DNA from: Pleurotus djamor
Lineage: Eukaryota > Basidiomycota > Agaricomycetes > Agaricales > Pleurotaceae
Assembly: GCA_029747585.1 (NCBI GenBank)
Contig: JAPEVF010000110.1
Coordinates: 1 to 64,000, forward strand
Reading direction: 5' to 3'
DNA length: 64,000 nt
Within the stretch, counting starts at the first letter, position 1. Each line of letters opens with the position of its first letter. The translations under genes were made by a program, and so were the position numbers. The notes below the pieces were generated by a model. The model saw only the letters and a list, made by a program, of their open reading frames with translations, did no database searches and had not been told where the DNA came from. This document shows positions 46,401 through 56,305 of the stretch, one piece after another.

Positions 46401-49400
46401 CTCGTCTAGCCTCCTCTTGAATATGATACGCCAATCGTTTAGCTAAGACGGCGGACGCGTTATGACTGGTCTGTTGCTTCTTCGTTGCATAGTGAGTAAT
46501 GTACCAAGCCAGCCCCCCTGTGTTATTCGCGTTCGTCAGAAGCTTGACATCGTGGTTGCACCGGGCGCAGAGCATCAGTGTTGGATTGAAACCAACAACA
46601 CGATCGTGTCGACGTCTTGGGCCCCATTCACCATTAGCGTCCACCCACGTAGAAGGAGACAAAGGGAAGGGAGCTCTTCGCTTGCACCGCTGTTCGCCTT
46701 TGACCCAACGGAGGCAGCCTTTTCCTTGGCAGGAATGCAGTTGAAGGTTTCGAACCAAACGTCGTAGACGAGATTTCTTATCGGCAGCATAGGAAGGAGA
46801 CTGTGGATCTGGCGGTCGAGACCACGAACACGATGATGCTCGTGGTAGAGACTGCAGCTCTTCCGGCGATAGATCAGGTATGTCAGCGTTGATGGTGCTG
46901 TCGACGTACGCAACCACCTTCCTCCGAAACACATCGTCATGTAATGCCGTTCGCATCGCTTGGGCTGTAGGTGCACCATCTAACCAGAGCAACAAATGTA
47001 AATGTAGAGTCCCTCTACCTTGTGCCTCCACAGTGCCAATATAAGCACGGATGGTGCCAAGGATTCCCTTACTACGATGGATCCGTCCACGACCACCCTT
47101 CCTCGAGGAGCCTTCCTTGATTCCAAACAAGTCAGCCAGAATGCATTTGACCGTGTGATGAAAGAATTGCGCCGCTGCGACGGGATTTGCGGCAATATTC
47201 AGTGAATGATCAAATGCTTCAGGGCCAGCATCCTCCTCGAAATGATCCATATCAACATGCTCGCCACACAAAAGCTGGGCCAAGGGATCATGGATATCGC
47301 TTGGGTTGATAGTCACCCACAGAGAAGGAGGCCCGTTCATCACGGTACAGCCCCATATCTGGGAACGAACAGAGCGACGGTGCTCATCGGTGCCCATGAC
47401 ACGTGCCCTCGTCGAAGACAGATGTGATCGCAATTCCTTTATTGCGGGATTCGAGAATGGTTTACCCGCAGCTTCCTCATGGCTAGCCTCCCACAGATCT
47501 TGAGGCGTCAGGCAGCCCAGCATATCGGCGTTACGGCGGTACGTAGATCGTTTGATTTGAAGGCAGGCGGAGTGGCAGACCTGCCGCTTTATGATAACAC
47601 CAAAGGTTTGGAAAATGAAGTGCATGTCGCGTCTGAAGCGATCGTCATCCAGCTGTAGACACCATTTGACATGAGCGTCGTATGATAATGGGGTTGGACG
47701 ATTAACTTCAAAGCCACCCAATGCAAAAGGAAAGAGAGTTATAAAGCAGCCAAGTAAATGATTGGGACAATCGGCACCACCGGTGAAACGAACTCCATCC
47801 TTGACGCGGGGGTATTCATTGACAGGCTGTGACCCTAAGACAATGTTGGCCTGCTCCGCCATGTTCATAGCCGTATTCGAAAGAGCTGCGGCAAAAAGCT
47901 GTGAGTCGTCAACACTTGTAGCTCCAACGTCCACCATGCCATGGGTAAGCATAGGTACCACTGCAGGTTCGACACCTGTTGCGGAAGCGTGGCCATCTTC
48001 GTTTTCAGGGTCGGCAGACCGAACATCTATGGAGATCATGGCGCATATCAATCATAGGATCGGTATATACGTCATACCAAACTCACCCGAAGGTAGGTAG
48101 GGGAGGAAGTCCTCCCTTTCAAACTTGGTCGGTACGTAGCCTCCATTCTCCATCTCAAGGTCATCATCGTTTGCAGCCAGTCTCGCAGCTTGAAGTATCT
48201 CGATCGGCACATTGTCATCCGGCAGTGCTGCTAAGGCGTCGGAGTCGATACACGCTTGTGCGTAAAAAGGATGGTTGGCCATTAGCCACATCAAAGCCGC
48301 CTCCAGTCGCGATCGAGAGACATGAAACATATGTGGTAGTGAACGTGTAGGCTTGCCATTGAAACCAATGAAAGTAATTCCTATGGTGCCAGCGAGTATG
48401 GCCAAGGGACGAGGATATTGGTTCTGGACAATCATCTCTTGAACTCCCTTTCGGTCGAGTGGATACGAAGTGACATTGCCACGCATACCCGCATTCAACT
48501 GGTCTGGGTTGAGATACGCAGCATTGGCTTTTGGATACAGCTTGACAACGTAGGCCGCGGACAGGTAAGGTGACAGCAGTATACGTTCAGGTAGCGTTAA
48601 CATTTTAAGGACATCAGGGACTTCGCCCAACCAAAGACCGTTAGCCAACCCAAACTTTGGTGTGCGATTGGCAGAGAGGTCGCTTAAACAGTCTGAGCAC
48701 ATGCCAGCATCGCAAAGACCACCCTNCCCCCCGAAGTGCAGGAGGATACAGCAGCATCCCTTTTGTCAGAATTTGAGTGGGATGTGGTACGAACGGAGCC
48801 AGCCGCTCGGGGTTTGGTAGCTGGTCGACACGAACCCGAGTAATGAGTGTGACATTCAAGCGGCGTGAGCAAGAGGCGCACACATCCGACGCAAGTGCCG
48901 CCATCGATGTAGACTTTATGAACGACGTTGTACAGTCATCCAATGTGGCAGGCTCAACCTTGGCCAGGAAGGGTCCCGTATTAAGTTCATGTACGGTCTC
49001 GTCCAACATGCGCCTTCGTTTGCATGGCCTGGATACGAAGACACCAGTGGTCACGTTCCTAGACCTTCAATGAATATCTATTGCTCAAAGGCACGGTTGA
49101 ACATAGATCACTTACATATCATCACGTCCATCCACTCCATCAGCGACACTGGCTTCACCGTTACTTGTGGCTTTGCTGATATGAAGCCGGCTTAAGATCA
49201 ACGCTGGTGTCAACATCACAAGAAAGACACACCGTTTCTTTGCCTTTGGTTTCACGTCCACCAAGGCCGCGAGAAATTTGGCCGTTCGCTCCTCGTCCAA
49301 CTGTATCACGAGTTTAATGAGTGCATCCCTATCCCAACGTTGCGACCGAGCTAGAGGAACTTGAAGAGCTCGTAAACCTTGAAGAATACGATCCGACGGT

Positions 49401-49874
49401 ATTCCAGTTAGGAATTTTAACGCTTCTTGCGTATGCCGCGGAAAAGAGGCATCCATGTGCGTGCCTTGTTCTTCAAACCGTCGTCTAAACAAACAGGGAG
49501 ACCAGATGAATTGGGGTGAATGTCCCGAAAAGAAACATGGGTATCTACTTTGACGGTGCTGTAGGCAAGGACATGGCGAGGGCTTTAATCAAGTCTCGTA
49601 TGTCCTCGTTTTGCTGGGACCATCGTTGGCAGAGTCGCGGAAATGAACGGTCGTCAGATCGTGATGTTGTAACACCTGCATCGTGCAATATTGAGCTAAA
49701 TTGCGGCAGTGTCAAACGACGAAAAAAAGGTCGAGTCGTCGCCTTCCATGATGATGTGCGGCGAAGCAAGACAGAGATTGCTGACTTGGGTACTTCGTTC
49801 AGTGGTGAGCTCTCCTGGTAGCGAAGCAGGTCGGCCGACAATATTGCTTGTCTGACATCTTTCTTGGGGTCCAN
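43467..49874 (-). CDS. Helitron Rep-helicase transposase (Rep/HUH nuclease fused to PIF1-like helicase)
   Basis: Exons 49549-49874, 49233-49484, 48087-49058, 46195-48026, 46090-46125, 44677-46038 and 43467-44621. Without the N at 48726 the sum is 5934 nt (about 1977 codons), all phases fitting. N-terminal Cys-rich region (CASCSRRL; LCDAGMCSDCLSDL), then Helitron_like_N sequence with LWVTINPSDIHDP. The HUH site is RGTLHLHLLLW near 46990-47015 and the tyrosine motif WYITHYATKK near 46470-46515. A CRKCKGNTGD exon precedes the helicase: Walker A GPGGTGKSALI, DEYSMMSQ, GDLHQFPPIG, YKSQGQT and VALSRSHG. It nicks and unwinds DNA for rolling-circle transposition. The first codon is NTG at 49872-49874, so the start is uncertain. 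Element termini were not identified. Confidence 0.9.
43467..49874 (-). mobile_element. Helitron, coding core (ends not mapped)
   Basis: The complete Rep-helicase frame defines a potentially autonomous Helitron. Expected ends (5' TC; 3' hairpin followed by CTRR) were not found with confidence beyond either side of the coding region. Flanking genes at 42891 and 50308-52482 may lie inside the element. Confidence 0.7.
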
Positions 49875-50307
49875 GAACCCTCAGGAGGAGAGATTGGATT
49901 TACGGAGGTGCCATGTCGGTCAACATAGGAGCCCAACCAGACGATTGCTCTACGCAAGCAGGAACAGAATTATGGCGGGAGCGATCGTAGAGAGAAAATT
50001 GACTTTTGCGTAGTCCATGGTAGTTGTCTAGAACCAGAGAGTGTGAAATGGTCAGAGCCCAGCATACCGAATGAAGACATGCTCACCAATCCAACCAACA
50101 TGTTGCAGACTGACAAGGATTGTAAGGGGCATATGATCGCCCGGAGCACGATTACACCGATGTTAGGAGCGTTATTGGCACAAGGTACTAGATCGACCAC
50201 TGGGCCTCTGACTCCAACGCATAAAAGCACAGACTTTGTACTCAAACCTCCAGGCGCTTCTCCAAGCATACCTACCTCTTCCTTCGTCGACTCTAGCCAT
50301 CAAACAT
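49875..50307. other. Gap between Helitron start and next gene
   Basis: Upstream sequence of the Helitron transposase and of the divergent gene at 50308. No supported gene; a Helitron 5' end could lie here. Confidence 0.35.
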
Positions 50308-51565
50308 GTCCCCCAGGTGAGTTCCGCAAACATTGAGTAATCCTTGATACTCATACCACCGATGCAGCGTTGACTTGATCGCCCATCGTGCTTCGATGAC
50401 CCGGCTTGCAACGTATGTTGCTACGGCGCGCCTCATTGATCGGCTCTTCTGGAAAGACTACAAGGGCGGTCAAGTCCTTGTTGGCGATCCGAAGGCCGAT
50501 CCGGCGTTCGACCCAGTCGAGCTCATCCTGGTGGCGACCGTGACCAGGGGCTCCTCTAGCCTGGGTGCGCTGGGCAACTACAACCCCGACTATGAGAACA
50601 TGGCGAAGGCCAAGATCTCGTTCACCGTCGAGGCCCCCGCAGACCCTGGCTTTAATCGAGATTACGCCGCCGCTGTCCAGTTGTTCCGTCGTCTCCAAGA
50701 GAGTGCTGCACAAGGCCCCAATCGCAAGAACCTGTTGGCCAGTCCCACACCTAACTCAAACGTTCGCGTGTCGCATGCTTTGTTTCGCAAGAAGGTGAGG
50801 TTCATTACACTGTTACCTATAACCATTACTCAGTATTTTCTTAGGAGGATGACGAGGACGGAGAATTACTCCCAGAAGGGAACATCAGCGACCAGCCAGG
50901 TATGCCAGTTGCCTACAATTATGGTTCCGGGCTGACTGTCGTTTAGGAGACGAATTTTACTTCCCCACTGCCGCCAATTGGCCAGTGTCCGAGACGTACA
51001 GAAGCGAGTTCATGTCAGTTGCGGACGCCATGGTTTTTGAGCCACTCCACGTCTTCAACCACGATGGCTCTCGCGTCGATCCAAGCATGTTGGCCGCCCG
51101 CCTTCCCGGTGCCCTCGTGGAAATCCATTTTACCTTACGCCACTGGTCGCTTGTCAAGCAAAACACCGATTCCTTCAACGCAGAGGTCCAGCAGATCATC
51201 ATTCTACAGTCTCGCGTTGGTGAGGCTAGCCCTGTGCGCAAGGCCTGTCGTCAAATCCGCCGACCCAAAGCCAGTATCCCAAACACACCGATTGAGGTGG
51301 CCTTTGCGCGAACTGGTAAGAGAGGCATTCCTGCCGACGCCACACAAGTGATGCCTGCCAAACGGGCTCGATTGGGTACGTTATCCATACTGGGAAGGGG
51401 ATAATCCGCTAATATCGCATTAGAAGATAACCACGACAAGGGTGAGGGACCCTCAGGAAGCAAGATGACCGCACAAGGTAGGTTCTCGTTCATATAGTAT
51501 AAGGCACGTCTTCATCATTGAATCCAGGTGATTCTACAGTAGGTCTGGTTGCGAAAGGCCTGTAG
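50308..51565 (+). CDS. Unknown multi-exon protein A in the Helitron-adjacent cluster
   Basis: Exons 50308-50318, 50368-50794, 50845-50899, 50947-51375, 51424-51477 and 51528-51565 sum to 1014 nt (337 aa), with introns of 47-50 nt. It starts MSPSVDLIAHRASMTRL and continues VLVGDPKADPAFDPVELILV and FNRDYAAAVQLFRRLQESA. A central segment reads MVFEPLHVFNHDGSRVDPSM and then LPGALVEIHFTLRHWSL, followed by a basic tail (MPAKRARL) and Gly/Ser/Lys-rich end. The 'L-x-hx-DG-x-h-x-P ... G-x-hxxhxxxL' phrasing recurs in the gene at 54980. Family unknown; no catalytic motif was recognised. Confidence 0.62.
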
Positions 51566-51989
51566 TTGTGAGCAGATGGCGAGGATGTAGATAGATATCC
51601 TTACCAGATTAATCTGTGTGCGAAGTACAAATACATCTTCTCGTACTTGAACCGTGTAATGCGAGCAAGAATGACACCGGTGAACTGCATGAACGTCGCT
51701 GTAAGCGTTTCTGGTGATAGGGAGATCCAATCAATGAGGCGCCAAGTAGGGACTCATTGTCAAGCGTAAAAGGGAAGATGCAAGCCGCTGAGGTTTTGAA
51801 CAACTCGTCGACGTCAGGTCCCAGGACTCTCAACAAACGCGATCATGTGATCTCTCCTTTAAGATGACGTGACTGCTAGTCCCATATCTGGACATAGAAA
51901 GTTTTCCGACAACGAACAAGTTCATTCCCCACCCACACTACATGCATATCACATTGGTCCATTGACAGATTTAGGAGTATATCAGTGCT
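51566..51989. other. Intergenic region between convergent genes
   Basis: No gene supported; 3' flanks of the genes at 50308 (+) and 51990 (-). Confidence 0.4.
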
Positions 51990-52482
51990 TTACAAGGTTG
52001 CTAACAAGACGTCCGCATTAACGCTGGGAATGTCAACGAGGGCTTCGTCCAAGGCATCGGGATTGGCGTGTACTCCCTTCGAATACCCAGCAACACCTAC
52101 AAGCTTGAAAGTCGTATTGACGAGAGAGACACATAAATAGATGATGAATCCATCGATCTCGCAGGGAGAGGTCTTCCAGGTGGGGTAGCGAGTGTTGGGG
52201 ACTGTGTAATTGAACATTGTAATTGATGTCATCGTCGCAAAGCTGATTGGCTTACCAGGCATTAAAAGTTTGTGACGCATGAAGTCCCCCCAACCAGCTG
52301 CCAGCATCTCTTTCTTAGCCCTCAACTCTATGTCGCTCATGTGCTCGCCGGCATGAAGATACTCGGTGGCTTGGGGTGGCCAGTGCAAGGTTTCGGGATC
52401 TAGGAGTCAGGAAGTGAGTACTTTCGTCAGCTTGATCGTGTCGAAGCTCACCGATGATGAAGTGGAAGCGTTTGTCTAGCAT
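51990..52482 (-). CDS. Unknown three-exon protein, Helitron-flanking paralogue 2
   Basis: Exons 52452-52482, 52256-52399 and 51990-52201; 387 nt, 128 aa. It starts MLDKRFHFIIDPETLHWP and contains MLAAGWGDFMRHKLLMP, TRYPTWKTSPCEIDGF and FIIYLCVSLVNTTFKLVGVA. Both intron positions and phases match the gene at 42891-43409 (AGWGGLIYHKPLTP; YPTWKTPAITID; LKLVGA), so they are true paralogues. Function unknown. Confidence 0.7.
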
Positions 52483-52628
52483 TGGGGTGGTAGATTGTGC
52501 GACTTGTGTCAGTTTCTTTGAATGAATAACGATTGGCCTTCAACACGACATCATCTCCACCTCTTATACACAGGCATCCACCTCTCAGCTTGCTGGTTCC
52601 ATGACATCAGTATGTCGTATACTCCGAT

Positions 52629-52832
52629 ATGTCATACACCTTCGTCGTTGCATCGCGATTGTGTCAGCAATTTGGAGCTGTCCCCTACTTCCACAACCAT
52701 CCGCCTTCCGACTTGCGGGTCCCGGAAGAGGAACTGGCCCAAGCCATGTCTATCCGTCCTCACCACAGCATTCAACAACCAAGCTTCGTCATCAATGAAC
52801 TTCAAAATATTGAAGGAAGGAAAGTCTTGTGA
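52629..52832 (+). CDS. Possible short gene or 5' exon upstream of protein B
   Basis: A 67-codon frame starting MSYTFVVASRLCQQFGAVPY and continuing FHNHPPSDLRVPEEELAQAM has protein-like composition. It ends 27 bp before the ATG of protein B and may be its 5' exon or an independent small gene. No domain recognised. Confidence 0.35.
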   Translation: MSYTFVVASRLCQQFGAVPYFHNHPPSDLRVPEEELAQAMSIRPHHSIQQPSFVINELQNIEGRKVL

Positions 52833-52859
52833 ACGAGACTGCCTCTAACTCCAAACAAC

Positions 52860-54478
52860 ATGCTCCCCACAATTGACTGTCTTATTCTGCCAGCCTCATC
52901 GTATTCGAGCACGCCGCGTATTGGCCCCCTTGAGATCCGCCAGGGTGTCAGCGTACCCACAGAGGTGGGCCATGTAATCACCGAGCACATCGTGCCTACT
53001 CAGGTAAGTGCTCGCAGAGCGCATCTCATTGGAAAACATGTTCTCATACTTGACTCTAGCCCATCGAAGAGCAGCCTATCGATAGAACCTTCTTTGGTCT
53101 GCATATGAAGCCCGACATCGCTCTTGGATCCGTGGTAGCTGAGGACACAGAGTATCTCTTATCCTATTCCTACCAGTGGAATCAATATCCTGCCAACGCC
53201 GCCTTCGCACGATATATGAACAGCCTGCCCTTAGGAGAGGTTGACAGTGATGAGGATGATGATGAGGACATGCCAGCGTCTAGGAGTATTTGGGGTTTGG
53301 CGTCCATCTGGTACGGAGGCTTGGTGGTCATGGTGAGAAGGGGCGGGAAGTTGGTGGACTTCACAGCTGCCGACAAGGTGGTCTTTGGCTTGTCAATCAA
53401 GCGGTGCGTGCATTGAAGGTCTCTCTCTGGCCCCAGTCATTCTGAAACCTTCATATCTCAGAATACTCCTTATTCGTTCATCGGCTGAGGCGATTGATGA
53501 CATGATTCACTTCTACGACCAAGGCTATGGGCAGACGTACATGTGGAAGGTTCCCGACGCTACCCACATCCGACTGAACATGGATTGCATGCATCTCATC
53601 CTTAACAAGTGCGACATCCATCAGTTGGCCTCCTTGTCCACCTCTGTCACCCCATTCGCCTCTGCAATCAATGACCTCTTCCAGAGCTTCTATGACACCA
53701 CGATTACACAATTCTTCCCTGACGCAAACATCCGACGTGCCTTCTCTTACTGGCTGCGTCAATTGAACGCTATCATTTTTGGGGCGGCGGCGTTGACCGT
53801 TCTACTACGCCTCCGCATTCCCATTGCCACTCTTTCTATTGCATTGCCATTGGGAGCAGCACGAACAATGAGGACTTGGTTGCGATACAATGGCTACAGG
53901 CGGGTGAAACGGGAAGAGTCAGGAGAATCCGTCTTCGGGCAGCATTGGACCTATCGTGGGGGCACAGTGAGTTTCTGATGTACAGAACTTCGCCATAGCT
54001 GGTATTAACAATTGTCTAACCACAGGCTGGTGATTGGACTTGGATTGAACTACACGAAAGCCAGGACGAGCGCGCGATAACACCAATTCTGAGCCAGAGA
54101 AGTACAGCCTCCATGACCATGCTTTCTCCCCATTACATCGCTTGCTTGTACACCGACTTAACAAGCCAGAAAGAAACAGTCGTCACCACCGTCGATCTGC
54201 CCAACAAGTTCACAGATTTGGGCTTTCATGCTTTCTTTGCTGGCGCTTTTCGACCGTCTCAATGCGGTCTCGCTTGTCCCCGCTTGATCAGGTCCACTGC
54301 GGACAAGGAGAACATCGACATCATCTGTTGGTCTGGTTTAGAGACCGTGAATGGAGGCGCCATCATGGAGAAATGCCCTTGGTTCCAAGGTGATGTCCGT
54401 TGGGATTTGGGTGGGGGTTGTGAAAACAGATTTTGTAATCGGTATCGTACTCATCGCGCATCCTATGGCGCGGATTAA
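52860..54478 (+). CDS. Unknown protein B (F-box-like segment, Cys-rich C-terminus)
   Basis: Exons 52860-53003, 53060-53403, 53462-53966 and 54026-54478 sum to 1446 nt (481 aa). It starts MLPTIDCLILPASSYSS. The middle reads HIRLNMDCMHLILNKCDIHQ and LASLSTSVTPFASAINDLF, reminiscent of an F-box-like helical bundle, followed by a hydrophobic stretch (LNAIIFGAAALTVLLRLRIP). The C-terminus is Cys/Trp-rich (CGLACPRLI; RWDLGGGCENRFCNRY), possibly metal-binding. An acidic loop (EVDSDEDDDEDMP) lies near residue 125. Two genes may have been joined at 53403/53462, but phases fit. Not a family I can name. Confidence 0.55.
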
Positions 54479-54979
54479 TTTTTTGAAAATGTGTCCATTA
54501 ATTATGTACCAATATAATGTTGTCTGGGTTGGCTCGCGTCACACCTCTCCGGGCGAAGTTGAAAAGAGAGAAAGGGGTTTGACAGCGAAGGTGCTGCCGT
54601 GCGCCAGCATCATAGAACACGGTTGGACCGACTACGTTCAGTGCCGCATCTTTGACCCTCCTAATCCTCAGGCTGCGGCCCTTACTCCTACTCCGGCGAT
54701 AGAGGCAGCTATCCGTCCGTTCAAGTTCTGTGGGACGACGTCACCATTACATCTCCTTCCTTGCGGCTTGACTTTTCGGTATGAGTGGTTAGCTCATGGA
54801 TTATGTTCCGTAGCGGAATGACGGTTGGACCGTGGCGCATCGATCTATGCTCCAGCAGCTGAAGCGAAGTGTGGTCAGCAATGCACCATGGATTTTTGCG
54901 TTTAATAGCGATGCCATGACGTAGTCGAATCGCCAACGGAATCGACAAAGGACTCTGCCAAAGACAACTGCTGTCTACC
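54479..54979. other. Short region with a possible gene fragment
   Basis: A frame continuing to 54821 includes SIIEHGWTDYVQCRIFDPPN and AIEAAIRPFKFCGTTSP. It is not joined to protein B by a clear intron. It could be a 3' exon or a decayed relative. Confidence 0.3.
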
Positions 54980-55908
54980 ATGACCTCCGACCGCGACACT
55001 GATCACTGGATGGCGACGTACGTGGACACGTACCCGCGTATAGAAACTTTGGCCAATGTCGACCTCAATGACATCCAGCGGGTTGTACTCGACGATGGAA
55101 CGGCTTGGAATTACTGTACACCCACGGGTGCTGACTGGACGTTTGCTTTGGTGGGCGCAATTGGCAAGGCGAGTTGTGTTCGCTCTCATGGGCAACTCAA
55201 CGTAAGCACGGCAAGTCTCCTTGTCACATAGCTTTCATCTAACTACCAATTTTGAAGGACGACGAGTTTGTGGCGTTTGAGAATTACGTCTATGACCGCA
55301 TTGTTCTCCAACAGCCAGGTGCAGCGTTCCCTCAGACTCGACGCCTATTCGACATGCAATTGGCCAATCTAAAGACGTTGGGGAGGGTGGCATCTAGCGA
55401 GCTTGGTTACCAACTTGTAAGTCGCTCTTCACATTGCGATGTTGTGTCTCATAAGGGTACAAAGCACGACCGAGTGTTATTCCCACAACGAGGTGACTGC
55501 TCGTTTTCGCTGGATATGCCGCACAAGTTCTTGGAGCATCATTCAAGTCTACACCTCACATACTCGCCCCAAACTCTCTCCGATTACAATGCCGACGATT
55601 ACGCAGGAGGTAACCTGTTGCTGAAGCAACTGGAGTATTACGACGAGGGGGGAAATTATATCGAACCCGCAAACTTCTACGCCATGGTGACGCAAGGATC
55701 CATTTGCATGGTGATGGCACGATTGCGTCTGATCAGATGGAAGCGCAAATTGGTATGTTCTGCTATGCTTGTATTGGTACGGGTCATTGATGAGAGCATC
55801 GTCAAAGGTCTTTGTGATGGCAGGCGGCTATCTGCGACTACTGCGAGCTGGCGAAGGAAGACAGATATTCCCATCCACTTCCAGACCCAGAAGGTGTGTC
55901 ATTCGTAA
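54980..55908 (+). CDS. Unknown multi-exon protein D
   Basis: Exon 1 54980-55201 (MTSDRDTDHWMATYVDTYPR ... SCVRSHGQLN), intron 55202-55257, then an open frame from 55258 (DDEFVAFENYVYDRIVLQQP) to 55908; further short introns near 55419-55457 and 55498-55553 are possible. It carries a segment LLKQLEYYDEGGNYIEPANF followed by GSICMVMARLRL that parallels protein A. The C-terminus is not secure. Unknown function. Confidence 0.5.
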
Positions 55909-55998
55909 TCGTCACTAGGGCAATGATACCAACTCCTCTTCAGTTTAGTGGTGCCCAATAGTGTTCACCCGTTCTACAATTTGTATGGATAATTATGA

Positions 55999-56022
55999 GA
56001 CTAGTCCAAGGGGGCCCACGAA
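55999..56022 (+). repeat. Left TIR of the 5.9-kb transposon
   Basis: 24 bp, one mismatch to the right TIR at 61890-61913 in reverse complement. Confidence 0.85.
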
Positions 56023-56305
56023 ATTAAGCGCCCAACACCGGGTTGGTCGGTTGGTTACCCTCTCGAGGCTGTTAAAAAAAAAAGTGGAGGTCACCCTCGG
56101 TTTGACTTATTTGACATGAAATAAGGCTAAAGCAGTATTATACAAGTAATAGAAGCCCTAGACGCAACTATCACGACTATATTTACATGGTTCACATTGA
56201 AATGCCCCTAATAGGGGGAGAGGGGCTTTGTGTTTGGCTCAGCGCAGCAAAGATAACAAGAATTGAAAAAAATCTTATCTACGCCTCCTAAGGAAGATAA
56301 ACACT

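Noticed and set aside
45889..48350. Plus-strand ORFs across the Helitron
   Set aside because: Antisense to the Rep-helicase exons, with no recognisable domain.
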